Assembly (NCBI GenBank): GCA_016779205.1
Contig: JADHOC010000016.1
Span: 60,107 to 124,106, forward strand
DNA from: Planctomycetota bacterium
GTDB taxonomy: Bacteria; Planctomycetota; UBA1135; GCA-002686595
Direction of reading: 5' to 3'
Length of the DNA: 64,000 bases
The position numbers were made by a program, and so were the translations under genes. Positions 33,093 through 42,083 of this stretch are shown here, in pieces. The notes beneath the pieces are model-generated. The model searched no databases. It was not told the DNA's origin and was given only the letters and a program-made list of their open reading frames with translations. Within the stretch, counting starts at the first letter, position 1, and each line of letters begins with the position of its first letter.

Positions 33093-35525
33093 ATGCGCTT
33101 CTCCACCACACCCCTCCTGCTCGCCGCGCTCGGTGCCGGGTCGTTTCCCGGTACGTCGTTTGCACTCAGCCAGTCTTCGGGGTCCGCGCTCGGATCGGGC
33201 CCGGCCCTCACCGAGTTCCTCTCCCGGAACGACGACGGCATCGAGGACGAGGATGGCGACCGCGAGGATTGGATCGAGATCCACAACGTCCCCGGGGCCG
33301 GCGCGGTGGACCTGGGTGGTTGGGCCCTGACCGACGACGCGGGGGAGCTCTCCAAGTGGGTCTTCGAGGCGGGCACGGTGATCCCCGACGGCGGGTACCT
33401 GGTGATCTTCGCCTCGGACAAGGACCGCAGGGTCCCGACGGGCACGCTGCACACGAACTTCAAGCTCTCGGGCGGCGGGGAGTACCTGGCGCTGGTCAAC
33501 CCCGCGGGCACGGTGGTGACCGGCTTCGACCCGGAGTACCCGCCCCAGCAGGAGGACGTCTCCTACGGGCTGTCCTTCATCCCCGCTCCGCTGAGCGTGG
33601 AGCGACTCTTCACGGCGCCCACCCCCGGCGGGCCCAACTCCATCGGCGCGCCGCCGCTCTGGAACGTCATGCACACCCCTCCGCAGCCGACCGACGCGGA
33701 GGACCTGGTGGTCACGGTGCAGGCGCCGACGACCACCGCGGCGGCGCCCACCGTGGACCTGGACTACCGCGTCATGTACGGGGCGATCCAGACGGTGCCC
33801 ATGACCGACGACGGCGTGGCGCCGGACCTGGTGGCGGGCGACGCGGTGTACACCGGGGTGATCCCCGCCGGCGCCAGCGGCGCCGGGGACATGGTCCGCT
33901 ACAGGGTCACCGTGGCGGACGGGATCAGCTCGACGGCGCTGCCGTTCTTCCTGGAGCCCCTCGGTTCGCCCGAGTGGTTCGGGACGGTCGTGTCGGACCC
34001 GAGCCACGCGGGGAGCCCCCTGGACGTGTGGGAGTGGTTCGTCCAGAACCCGGGCGCCGCGAACACCGGCACCGGGACGCGCTGCTCCCTCTGGATCGAG
34101 GGGCGCTTCTACGACAACGTCAAGGTCAACCGGCGCGGGCAGAGCTCGGCGGGGTACCCGCGCAAGAGCTACAAGTTCGACTTCAACCCGGACGACCGAC
34201 CGGAGCTGGCGATCTTCGGATCGCCGATCGACGAGGCGAATCTCAATACCCACTGGGCCGACAAGGCCCACCTGCGCCAGTACCTGGGCTACGGGATGTA
34301 CCAGGCGGCGGGGGCGCGGGTCTCCGAGTCGTTCCCCGTGCGCCTCCAGCAGAACGGCGAGTTCTACTCGGTCCAGACCTTCGTCGAGGAGCCGGACCGG
34401 TTCTTCCTCGAGCGCGTCGGGCTCGACCCCGACGGCGCCTTCTACAAGATGTACAACCCGTTCACGAGCGGGACGTCCAGCGTCGAGAAGGTGACCCGCA
34501 CGAACGAGAACAACGCGGACCTCATCGCGTTCGTCTCCACCGTGGGGCAGGGCGGCGCGGGCGTGGAGGACTACCTCTTCGACGTGCTCGACGTGCCGCA
34601 GGTGATCAGCTACCTGGTCGGCTGCTGGCTGATCCACGAGAATGACCACCTCCACAAGAACCACTTCCTCTACCGGGACTCCGACGGTGACGGTGAGTGG
34701 CAGTTCATCCCCTGGGATAAGGACCTGACCTGGGGCCGCAACTACAACCCCTCGGGCGGGGTGCTGAACGACCGAATCACCCACAGCCACCCCCAGTACA
34801 GCCACGTGCTGTTCGGGGACAGCCAGCACCGCACCTCGGACAACTTCTGGAACCGGCTGATCAACCGGATCTACCAGAGCCCGCGCTTGAGGGCGATGTA
34901 CCTGCGCCGGCTGCGGACGGTGTGTGACGAGCTCCTGCAGGTGCCAGGGACCCCCGCGGCCGAGCTGTACATGGAGGGCCTGGTGAACGAGGCGTACGCG
35001 CTGATGGCGGCGGACGTCGCCCTCGACGAGGCTCGCTGGGGGGTGCCCACCTGGGGGACGCCGCGCAACTTCCAGCAGGCCAAGGATCGGCTGCTGACGG
35101 ACTACGTGGCCAACCGGCGCCTTCACCTCTACGGGTCGCAGCTGGAGGCCAACGGCGGGCTGGTCCCCGCGGGAGAGTCAGGCCGGAGCCGCCTGAGGAT
35201 CACCGCGTTCGACGCCTCCCCGGTCTCAGGGAACAACGACGAGGAGTTCCTGGAGGTGACCAACGACGCCCCCTGGTCCACCGACCTGTCGGGCTACCGC
35301 CTCGAGGGCGGCGTCGAGATGACCCTGCCGCCGGGGACGGTGGTCGAGGCGGGCGGCCGGGTCTTCCTCGCCGCGAGCCCGCGTGACTTCCGCGCGCGCA
35401 TCGTGTCCCCGATGGGCGGTGAGGGTCACTTCGTCGTCGGCCCCTTCGACGGCAACCTCGCCCCGGGGGAGACGATCCTGCTCCGGGACCGAGAGGGACG
35501 GGTCAGGGTGCGCCGCAAGCTCTGA
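33093..35525 (+). CDS. Secreted CotH-kinase-like protein with two lamin-tail domains
   Basis: An 810-residue exported protein. After the signal peptide (to about residue 25) comes a lamin-tail-like domain (about 37-150: 'ALTEFLSRNDDGIEDEDGD', 'DWIEIHNV', 'LGGWALTDD'). The CotH domain follows at about 310-640 ('VKVNRRGQSSAGYPRKSYKFDF', 'ADKAHLRQYLGYGMYQ', 'HENDHLHKNHFLYRDSDGDGEW', 'FIPWDKDLTWG'). A second lamin-tail domain sits at about 700-800 ('LRITAFDASPVSGNNDEEFLEV', 'LSGYRLEGG'). CotH proteins are atypical protein kinases in spore coats; secreted CotH-lamin-tail fusions in planctomycetes have no established substrate. ATG start with a divergent neighbour. Confidence 0.9.
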   Translation: MRFSTTPLLLAALGAGSFPGTSFALSQSSGSALGSGPALTEFLSRNDDGIEDEDGDREDWIEIHNVPGAGAVDLGGWALTDDAGELSKWVFEAGTVIPDGGYLVIFASDKDRRVPTGTLHTNFKLSGGGEYLALVNPAGTVVTGFDPEYPPQQEDVSYGLSFIPAPLSVERLFTAPTPGGPNSIGAPPLWNVMHTPPQPTDAEDLVVTVQAPTTTAAAPTVDLDYRVMYGAIQTVPMTDDGVAPDLVAGDAVYTGVIPAGASGAGDMVRYRVTVADGISSTALPFFLEPLGSPEWFGTVVSDPSHAGSPLDVWEWFVQNPGAANTGTGTRCSLWIEGRFYDNVKVNRRGQSSAGYPRKSYKFDFNPDDRPELAIFGSPIDEANLNTHWADKAHLRQYLGYGMYQAAGARVSESFPVRLQQNGEFYSVQTFVEEPDRFFLERVGLDPDGAFYKMYNPFTSGTSSVEKVTRTNENNADLIAFVSTVGQGGAGVEDYLFDVLDVPQVISYLVGCWLIHENDHLHKNHFLYRDSDGDGEWQFIPWDKDLTWGRNYNPSGGVLNDRITHSHPQYSHVLFGDSQHRTSDNFWNRLINRIYQSPRLRAMYLRRLRTVCDELLQVPGTPAAELYMEGLVNEAYALMAADVALDEARWGVPTWGTPRNFQQAKDRLLTDYVANRRLHLYGSQLEANGGLVPAGESGRSRLRITAFDASPVSGNNDEEFLEVTNDAPWSTDLSGYRLEGGVEMTLPPGTVVEAGGRVFLAASPRDFRARIVSPMGGEGHFVVGPFDGNLAPGETILLRDREGRVRVRRKL

Positions 35526-35639
35526 GTCGCCTCGGCCCGGCCTGCGCCCAGCACGCCAGGGCGGTCTCGTCGGGCTTGAGGTGCCCCGGTCCTCGGGCCT
35601 ACCCTTCACCGGCCCCTCCCTCGGAGGCCGGAGGATCGA

Positions 35640-36134
35640 ATGCACGAAGAGACCCACGCTCCCCCTGAGTCCAAGCACACTGTCCTCGGCTGCTTCCTGC
35701 AGGCGCTCGGGGCGGGTGCGATCGTGGTGACCATCTGCGCGGGCGCGCTCTACCTCTACTTCGGGGTCGACGCCCACTACGACCAGCGGGATGACGTTGG
35801 CCCGGACCGTGGCCGGGCGCTGATCCCGCCGGGGGCGACGGACATCACGCTCGATCGGCACTTCCCGATCGACCACGAGGCCTGGTTCACGGTCGATGAG
35901 GGAGAGCTCAACGACTACTTCGACGCGCACTACCGCCGGGCGGAGGATCGCGCCTCGTACCTGGACAAGAAGCCGATCAGCCGCGAGCGCTTCGAAGAGC
36001 ACTACTCCTTCCTGGGCTGGGAGTGGCATGAGGGCATCAGGGCGTATCACTTCTCGGCGAGGAACGGAGGCGGTCAGACCTACATCCATGACTCGGCCAC
36101 CGGGCGCACCTACCACGACTCGGCGTACTGGTAA
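35640..36134 (+). CDS. Small single-pass membrane protein, unknown
   Basis: A 164-residue protein with one membrane segment at about residues 16-44 (VLGCFLQALGAGAIVVTICAGA). A 120-residue extracytoplasmic domain follows, rich in Tyr, His, Asp and aromatic residues ('NDYFDAHYRRAEDRASY', 'HYSFLGWEWHEGIRAYHFSA'). No family is recognised. ATG start, 114 bases after the CotH gene; convergent with the next gene. Confidence 0.7.
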   Translation: MHEETHAPPESKHTVLGCFLQALGAGAIVVTICAGALYLYFGVDAHYDQRDDVGPDRGRALIPPGATDITLDRHFPIDHEAWFTVDEGELNDYFDAHYRRAEDRASYLDKKPISRERFEEHYSFLGWEWHEGIRAYHFSARNGGGQTYIHDSATGRTYHDSAYW

Positions 36135-36229
36135 GCGCCCCCTCGGGGGCGTGCCATCGGCTGGTGCGGTGCGGCCGCGCCGGAGGGGACGGTCAGGGTC
36201 CCGTGCCTGACCCGAGGGCCGAGCCGGGG

Positions 36230-36847
36230 CTAGCTCGGCATCTGGCTGTCGATGACCCGCTGGATGGCGAACCGGTAGCGCTCGTCCTCGGTGGCGATGC
36301 TCCACGAGACGAGGACCCTGGCCGCGCGCTCGGGGGAGCCAGCGACCTGCGGCCGGTGCTCGAACTTGCCGTCGAACAGGATCGCCTCTCCGATCCGGTA
36401 GCGGTACTCGAACTCGCGGCTCCCCTCCCGGCAATCCAGGTGCCCGAACGGCGCCTCGAACGCCATCAGGGGCGTCAGCATTGTGCCGGTCACCCCGGCT
36501 GGGATCTCACGCTGCCCGTAGTCCACGTGGAAGTCCTGGCCGGGCGTGTCCCCCTCGACGATGACGAAGCAGGCGGCGAGGAGCCGTGAGTCGCCGTCCA
36601 CGATGGAGAGGCTCTCCGCGAGGTTGCTCTCGGAGAGGCAGCGGTGGAACTTGGCGAGGGCCGCAGGGCTCGTCGCGTAGTGCCAGGTCATGTTGGGGTG
36701 CAGCCCCTCGGACGCCTCGAAGGTGAACCGTTCGCCCAGGCAGCCGCCACGCATCTGCCGGTAGAGCCGCCTCAGGGGGCTGAGGTGGCGCGCCTTGAAG
36801 GAGAGCTCCGTGTAGAGGTGTTCCTTGAAGTGCTGGGCGCGGGTCAT
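36230..36847 (-). CDS. Putative 2OG-Fe(II) oxygenase-like protein
   Basis: A 205-residue protein from the ATG at 36847 (a TTG at 36862 is less likely). Iron-site candidates of the 2-oxoglutarate/Fe(II) cupin fold are the HxD in 'DFHVDYG' (near residues 107-109), a distal His in 'FDGKFEHRPQ' and an Arg about 13 residues later ('ERAARVLVSWS') that could bind 2-oxoglutarate. The rest is not recognised. An alternative is a non-catalytic cupin. It is divergent from the YihY gene. Confidence 0.65.
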   Translation of the reverse strand: MTRAQHFKEHLYTELSFKARHLSPLRRLYRQMRGGCLGERFTFEASEGLHPNMTWHYATSPAALAKFHRCLSESNLAESLSIVDGDSRLLAACFVIVEGDTPGQDFHVDYGQREIPAGVTGTMLTPLMAFEAPFGHLDCREGSREFEYRYRIGEAILFDGKFEHRPQVAGSPERAARVLVSWSIATEDERYRFAIQRVIDSQMPS

Positions 36848-37037
36848 GGTGCAGCGTGGCAATGACGCTGCTCCCGCGACGGAGGTGATGGGCTATCCCA
36901 TCCGCCTGCAGTCTCGCTGGCGCCCCCGTGGGTTCGCGGGGAAATCGCCGAGATCGGGAGCGGGGGCGCGTGGGGGCGCCTTGATCCCTGGAGGACTCCC
37001 CGGTTTCTGCCCCAAACTCCGACCCGCTGCGGATTCC
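36848..37037. promoter_or_regulatory. Divergent promoter gap with two inverted repeats
   Basis: Between the oxygenase-like gene and yihY. GATGGG-CTAT-CCCATC (36887-36902) is a perfect 6-base-arm dyad. GGCGCCCCC (36919-36927) is complementary to GGGGGCGCC (36972-36980) across 44 bases. Either could be regulatory; neither is assigned to a known factor. Confidence 0.4.
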
Positions 37038-38618
37038 ATGGGGGAGGCTCAGGCCGCCGCCACGGGGAGCCGACCCTTCAGTGACGGCTCCCACGCGCCC
37101 TTCCCCCAACGCACCTTGTCCGACCCCGAGCAACCGAACCCAGAGGACGCCCACGCGGCGGAGCGGCCGGCGGCCGCCCCGGCGTTCGTGAAGCAGCGGG
37201 CGATGCGTCGGACCGATGCCTCGCAGCGGTCCCGTGCGGCCGCCGTGCGGCGCTTCTTCGCTCGGGACCTGTGGGCCATGGAGGTCACCACCCTCCCGAC
37301 CATGCGGCGGACCCTGTACGCGGTCACGCGGGTGCTCCAGCTCACCTGCGTGAACTTCGTCAAGGACCGCTGCACCTGGCGGGCCTCGGCCCTGACCTAC
37401 ATCTCGGTCCTCTCCCTCGTCCCCCTCCTGGCCCTGGCGTTCTCGGTGGCCAAGGGGATGGGCGCGTACGAGACCCTCCTGGACCAGACGATCAAGCCCT
37501 TCCTGGACTCGACCTTCGGTGAGGCGGCGGCGGAGGACGGCGCCCCGGGCTCCCAGGTGCGCGAGGCCATCGACACGGTGCTCGGCTTCGTCCAGAGCAC
37601 CAACGTCTCCCGGCTCGGCCTCGTCGGCTTCCTCATCGTGTTCTGGACGGTGATCCGGCTCCTGAGCTCCATCGAGCACGCCTTCAACGACATCTGGGGG
37701 GTCCAGCGATCCCGCTCCCTGCCGAGGAAGCTCGCGGACTACTTCTCCACCGTGGTGCTCGTGCCCCTGCTGCTCGTGGCGGGCACCGGCGCCCTCGGCG
37801 TGGTGCGCACCGAGGTCATCGACGGGCCCTGGTCCACGAGCCCTGGGCTGGCGCTCTTCGGGTCCCTCGCCATCGTGTGGGCCGCCTTCACGGTGGCCTA
37901 CCTGTTCATGCCCAACACCCAGGTGCGGTTCTCGTCGGCGCTCCTCGGGGGCGTCGTCGGCGGCACCATGTGGCAGCTCTTCCAGGTGGTGCACCTCAAG
38001 CTCCAGGTAGGCGTCGCGAACTACAACGCCATCTACTCCACCTTCGCCGCGCTGCCGATTTTCCTGGTGTGGGTGCAGTCCTCCTGGATGACGGTCCTCC
38101 TCGGGGCCGAGGCCGCCGCCGCGCACCAGAACGAGGAGCGCCACGGCCAGCTCGTGCAGAGCCGGGACTACGACCTGGCGCTCAAGGAGGTCGTGGCCCT
38201 GCGCCTCGCCGTGCGCGTCACGCGGGCTTTTCTCGGCGCGCTGCCGCCCCGGACGGTCCAGGGGCTGGCGGAGGAGCTGGCGTGCCCCGAGCGCGTGGTG
38301 GGGGACGTCGCCCGCAGCCTCGAGCACGCCCACGTGCTCGCCCAGCTCGACTCGGGGGACGGCCAGATGTGCTACGTGCTCGCCGCCGACCCCTCGACCG
38401 TCCGCATGCAGGACGTCCTCGACGCCCTGAAGGGGGACTCCATCCTCGACTCGACCCGCGCGGCGTTCCTCGCCGTGGACGAGGAGGACGCCGCCGTCGA
38501 CGGCGCCTTCGAGCGGTTCCGGAGGACCCGGGACCGGAGCGCCTCCAACCTCTCCCTCGCCGAGCTCGCGCGGGCCGGCGGAGAGGCAGCGGGGGACGCT
38601 CCCCGCGCCGTCAGCTGA
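37038..38618 (+). CDS. YihY/BrkB-family inner-membrane protein
   Basis: A 526-residue protein from the ATG at 37038. The N-terminal ~85 residues are a charged cytoplasmic extension. The YihY/UPF0761 core follows (about 95-370) with six membrane helices and the hallmarks 'WRASALTYISVLSLVPLLAL', 'RLLSSIEHAFNDIWGV' and 'NTQVRFSSALLGGVVGGTMW'. A C-terminal winged-helix-like segment follows (about 395-470: 'LPPRTVQGLAEELACPERVV'), then an acidic tail. The family was once thought to be RNase BN, which is now known to be wrong; its function is unknown. Confidence 0.92.
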   Translation: MGEAQAAATGSRPFSDGSHAPFPQRTLSDPEQPNPEDAHAAERPAAAPAFVKQRAMRRTDASQRSRAAAVRRFFARDLWAMEVTTLPTMRRTLYAVTRVLQLTCVNFVKDRCTWRASALTYISVLSLVPLLALAFSVAKGMGAYETLLDQTIKPFLDSTFGEAAAEDGAPGSQVREAIDTVLGFVQSTNVSRLGLVGFLIVFWTVIRLLSSIEHAFNDIWGVQRSRSLPRKLADYFSTVVLVPLLLVAGTGALGVVRTEVIDGPWSTSPGLALFGSLAIVWAAFTVAYLFMPNTQVRFSSALLGGVVGGTMWQLFQVVHLKLQVGVANYNAIYSTFAALPIFLVWVQSSWMTVLLGAEAAAAHQNEERHGQLVQSRDYDLALKEVVALRLAVRVTRAFLGALPPRTVQGLAEELACPERVVGDVARSLEHAHVLAQLDSGDGQMCYVLAADPSTVRMQDVLDALKGDSILDSTRAAFLAVDEEDAAVDGAFERFRRTRDRSASNLSLAELARAGGEAAGDAPRAVS

Positions 38619-38654
38619 CCCTCGCCTGCTGGCCGCGGGAGGACTGGGTCGGGC

Positions 38655-40112
38655 TCACTCCAGCCGGCGGATCACGTGGTAGCCGAAGGGCGAGGCGGTC
38701 TCGTCGTAGGTCGCCATGCCGACCTCTCCGGGCTCGAGGCCAAAGCCGATGTCCCCGAAGGCGGGCACCATCTTCTCACGGGGATTCGCGACCTCGTCCA
38801 TCATCCTCATCTGGAGGCTCGTCTGCAGGGCACCGATGGCGGCGTTGAAGTCCTCCTGGGTCAGCGTGCCGGCCGTCATCTGAGCCCGGCACTCCGCGCT
38901 CTTCTCGGCGAACTCCTTCTGCAGCTGCTGCTGGAGCTTGAGGGCCGAGCGCTCGCCCGCGCGATCCCGGACCCCGCGGTTGAGGAGCGTGTAGCAGCCG
39001 GGGGTCGTGTCGGTCTCCGCCACCGGGTCGTCGGAGAACTCGCGGGCCAGCGCGCCCATGTCGGCGCCCGCCTTGACCTGGGCGAGGATGTCGTTGGCCA
39101 GGGCCTCGGCCTCCTCCTTGGTCCGGGTCACGCCGGGGATCCTGCAGCCGTCGAAGGAGATCAGCACGTGCTGCACTTGGATCTTGCGGGCCTCGCCACC
39201 GAGGTCGACCGCGTCCTCGGGACGCGCGATGGTCTCCCCCGTGGGCGCGGGGCCCTCGACCACCTCGGCGTCCTCGATGCGGACGGTCTTGAGGGGCGTC
39301 GAAGCCTCTCGGGAGCGGACGGCGCGGGTCGGCACGCTGGCGATCTTCTCCAGGGTCTCGACGCCCGAGGTGAGCCGGCCGAAGGACGCGTACTTGCCGT
39401 CGAGGCCCCAGACGGAGGGGGACTCATCGCAGCAGAGGAAGAACTGGCAGGAGGCCGAGTTGAGGTCACTGCCCATGCGGGCCATGGAGAGCACGCCGTA
39501 GCCGTGGGCGCGCTCCGGGTCCTCGGACATCTCCCCCTGGATGGTGCCGTACGGGCCGTTGCCGCCGCCGGTGCCGGTCGGGTCGCCACCCTGCACCATG
39601 AACTCGCGCAGGATCCGGTGGTAGGAGAGGCCGTCGTAGAAGCCCTCGTCACAGAGCCGGAGGAAGTTCCGCGTCGTGATGGGCGCCAGGTCGGTCCACA
39701 GGTCGAAGGTCATGGTCCCCACATCCTCGCCGTCGATGGAGCAGCGGAAGGTCACGTGGTACTTGCCGAGGTCGGCGTCAGGGACCTGATTCGGGTCCGC
39801 GAAGCGGCTCAGCTCCGCGGGCGGGACGAACTTGTCCGGTGCTGATGCCGGTGCCGGGGTCGTGGCGCCCGGCTGGGCAGGCGGGGTCGCGGCCGCTGCG
39901 GTGCCGGGGACCTTGGCCGCGGCCATGGCGGGCGTCTCGCCCCGCTTGGGCATCTTGGCCTTCGGTGTGGCGGCCTCGGGGGCGGCCCCCCTGGATGGGG
40001 CCGCCTTGTCCTCCGCTGGAGAGGCGCCTTCGCTGCTGCGTTCGGCGCAGGCGGCGAGGAGCGGCAGGAGGGAGAGGGCGAGGGTGAGCGGGGTCCGGCG
40101 GAGGATGTCCAT
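38655..40112 (-). CDS. Cyclophilin-parvulin fusion peptidyl-prolyl isomerase lipoprotein
   Basis: A 485-residue predicted lipoprotein from the ATG at 40112. The leader ends in LLAAC. An Ala/Pro/Thr-rich linker (about 25-90) precedes a cyclophilin domain (about 117-285) with the active-site string 'YHRILREFMVQGGDPTGTGGG' and 'SASCQFFLC'. A parvulin/rotamase domain follows (about 312-485: 'IQVQHVLISFDGC', 'AGADMGALAREFSDDP', then 'FGDIGFGLEPGEVG' and 'PFGYHVIRRLE'). A helical insert of about 60 residues splits the parvulin part. Both halves should isomerise proline bonds in envelope proteins. Two unrelated isomerase folds in one polypeptide is uncommon. Confidence 0.9.
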   Translation of the reverse strand: MDILRRTPLTLALSLLPLLAACAERSSEGASPAEDKAAPSRGAAPEAATPKAKMPKRGETPAMAAAKVPGTAAAATPPAQPGATTPAPASAPDKFVPPAELSRFADPNQVPDADLGKYHVTFRCSIDGEDVGTMTFDLWTDLAPITTRNFLRLCDEGFYDGLSYHRILREFMVQGGDPTGTGGGNGPYGTIQGEMSEDPERAHGYGVLSMARMGSDLNSASCQFFLCCDESPSVWGLDGKYASFGRLTSGVETLEKIASVPTRAVRSREASTPLKTVRIEDAEVVEGPAPTGETIARPEDAVDLGGEARKIQVQHVLISFDGCRIPGVTRTKEEAEALANDILAQVKAGADMGALAREFSDDPVAETDTTPGCYTLLNRGVRDRAGERSALKLQQQLQKEFAEKSAECRAQMTAGTLTQEDFNAAIGALQTSLQMRMMDEVANPREKMVPAFGDIGFGLEPGEVGMATYDETASPFGYHVIRRLE

Positions 40113-40213
40113 GGGCCAGAAGTTAACGGGTCGCGGCCAGGGCTGCTGCCCGGAGGCCACGGCTTACAGGACCTCGACGGGCACCCCCCCGTGCCGGACG
40201 GGGCGCTCGCCGG

Positions 40214-40684
40214 TCACGCGCGGCGGCCTTCGACGCCGATGCACTCCACCCCGTGCCTGCGGAGGAGCGCCGCGGTGACCCCCGGGCCCTCGACGACCGC
40301 GCCGGCCACGTGGGTGCTGGCGCAGCCGCACGACGGGGACCGCTCCTTGAGGAAGGCGCGCTTGAGCCCGAGGCGCTGGCAGACCTCGAGGGCCCCCGCT
40401 GCGCCCCGGGCAAAGGCCAGGGTCACGTCCTCACCACCGTGGGTCCGCACCTCGGCCTTGCCGTCCAGCACGTCCTCGGCGGCGGCGGTGAGGTCGGCCG
40501 GGGGGCGGGGGGTCCCGAGCCCGCCGTGCTCCTCGGGGCAGAAGGGCACGGCCTCGATCCCCTCGGCGGCGAGGTGCCGCTCCAGGGCGCCGTCCCCGTT
40601 GTGGGTCGCCTTGTAGGTGCACTCCTTCCCGAGCAGGCACGCGCTCACCAGCGCGGCTTCGGTGCGGGGTCGGTCATGGCTCAT
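40214..40684 (-). CDS. DUF523 family protein
   Basis: A 156-residue cytosolic protein from the ATG at 40684. The DUF523 cysteine motifs are present: 'VSACLLGKECTYKATHNG' at the N terminus and 'KERSPSCGCASTHVAG' near residue 120, with 'FCPEEHGGLGTPRPPADL' between. The family is widespread with unknown function; the cysteines suggest a metal or FeS site. It follows the yigZ-like gene by 5 bases and is the likely end of the truA operon. Confidence 0.9.
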   Translation of the reverse strand: MSHDRPRTEAALVSACLLGKECTYKATHNGDGALERHLAAEGIEAVPFCPEEHGGLGTPRPPADLTAAAEDVLDGKAEVRTHGGEDVTLAFARGAAGALEVCQRLGLKRAFLKERSPSCGCASTHVAGAVVEGPGVTAALLRRHGVECIGVEGRRA

Positions 40685-40689
40685 GGTGG

Positions 40690-41316
40690 TCAGGCTCCCT
40701 TGATCCGCCGGGTCGCGGCGCGGGCCGCGGTCGCGTCTCGCAGCGCGGTCTCGAAGGCCTCGGCGACGCGCACTCCGACGTGCACCGTGAACGATACCTG
40801 CTCGCCGTACTCCTCCTCGCGCGCCGTGAGCTCCCAGGCCGCCAGGACCCCCTGGACGGCGCCGGAGTCGCCGTAGGGGTGGACGCACCGGATCCCCACC
40901 TGAACCTCGACCTCGCGCAGCTCGGCCCGGTCGAGGGCCTGGCCCGCGGCGCCCCCGTAGGCGCGCATCAGCCCACCCACGCCCAGCTTGACGCCGCCGA
41001 AGTAACGCACCACCGCGGCGACCGCGTTGGAGACCTCGTGGCCCTCGAGCTGCATGAGGATGGGCCGGCCAGCGGAGCCGCTCGGCTCCCCGTCATCGTT
41101 CGAGCGGGTGACGTCGCCCGCCGCCCCCAGCCGCCACGCGTAGCACACGTGGCGGGCGTCCGAGAAGTCCGCGCGCACCGAGTCCACGAAGCGCGCGGCG
41201 TCCTCGGCCGTCTCGGCGGGCCCGATGCAGGCGATGAAGCGCGAGCCCTTGATCTTGTCCGGCTCGTAGGTGGAGGCGGCGGACAGGGTGGTGAAGCGGT
41301 CCGGCGCGGGGCTCAT
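40690..41316 (-). CDS. YigZ/IMPACT family protein (UPF0029)
   Basis: A 208-residue protein from the ATG at 41316, which overlaps the truA stop (ATGA). The IMPACT signature is complete: 'SNDDGEPSGSAGRPIL', then 'SNAVAAVVRYFGGVKLGVGGLMRAYGGAA'. A C-terminal DUF1949-like ferredoxin-fold segment follows (about 135-200). E. coli YigZ is of unknown function; eukaryotic IMPACT regulates translation through GCN1. Co-transcription with truA suggests a translation-related role. Confidence 0.92.
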   Translation of the reverse strand: MSPAPDRFTTLSAASTYEPDKIKGSRFIACIGPAETAEDAARFVDSVRADFSDARHVCYAWRLGAAGDVTRSNDDGEPSGSAGRPILMQLEGHEVSNAVAAVVRYFGGVKLGVGGLMRAYGGAAGQALDRAELREVEVQVGIRCVHPYGDSGAVQGVLAAWELTAREEEYGEQVSFTVHVGVRVAEAFETALRDATAARAATRRIKGA

Positions 41317-42083
41317 CGCTCGAAGAGGGGCTCCTGGTAGTGCACCTGGTCCAGGTAGAGCCCGGAGGCCGGCGCCGAGCCGGGCGCGGCCTTGCGGTCC
41401 CGCGCCGCGAGCACGTCGGGCATGTCCTCGGCCCGCCGCTTGCCCTCGCCCACGCGGACCACGGCGCGCACCATGTTGCGGACCATCTTGTAGAGGAAGC
41501 CGTCGGCCTCGAATGACATCTCCACCAGGGGACCCTCGGCGCCGAGCGTGCAGGCGCGCAGGTGGCGCACGCTGCTCTTGCGGTCGAAGCCGCCGCTGGA
41601 GGCGAAGGACGAGAAGTCGTGCTCGCCCTCCAGCGCGCCCAGGGCGTAGGCCATGGCGTCCACGTCCAGCTTGCCGTGGACGTGCCAGACCCGCCGCTCC
41701 AGCTCCAGGGGGAGCTCCTCTTCGTTCCAGAGGGCGAAGCGGTAGACCTTGCCCACCGCGTCCTTGCGGGCGTGGAAGCCCGGCGCGACGTGGCGGGCCT
41801 CCTCGACGATCACGTCGCCCTCCATGGCCTCGTTGAGGCGGGTCACGATCTCCTCCTCGCTCGCGACGCCGGGGAGCTCGACCGTGGCGACCTGGCCGAG
41901 CGCGTGGGCGCCGCGGTCGGTTCGCCCCGCGCCCTCGATGAGCGCCGGCGCTCCGAAGGCGGCGGCGACCGCGTCCTCGACGGCGCCCTGGACCGTGCGC
42001 TTGCCCGGGTGGCGCTGCCAACCCTGGAAGAAGCGCCCGTCGTAGGACAGGAGCAGGGCGGCGTGCACGGACTCGGCGCTCAT
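41313..42083 (-). CDS. tRNA pseudouridine synthase A
   Basis: A 256-residue TruA, which makes pseudouridine at positions 38-40 of tRNA anticodon arms. The N-terminal 'LLLSYDGRFFQGWQRHPGKRTVQG' and the catalytic-Asp motif 'GAGRTDRGAHALGQV' are diagnostic, as are the later 'FLYKMVRNMVRAVVRVGEGK' and 'APASGLYL'. Full length for the family. Its ATG overlaps the stop of the upstream oxygenase gene, and its stop overlaps the yigZ start, so at least these three are translationally coupled. Confidence 0.96.
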   Translation of the reverse strand: MSAESVHAALLLSYDGRFFQGWQRHPGKRTVQGAVEDAVAAAFGAPALIEGAGRTDRGAHALGQVATVELPGVASEEEIVTRLNEAMEGDVIVEEARHVAPGFHARKDAVGKVYRFALWNEEELPLELERRVWHVHGKLDVDAMAYALGALEGEHDFSSFASSGGFDRKSSVRHLRACTLGAEGPLVEMSFEADGFLYKMVRNMVRAVVRVGEGKRRAEDMPDVLAARDRKAAPGSAPASGLYLDQVHYQEPLFER

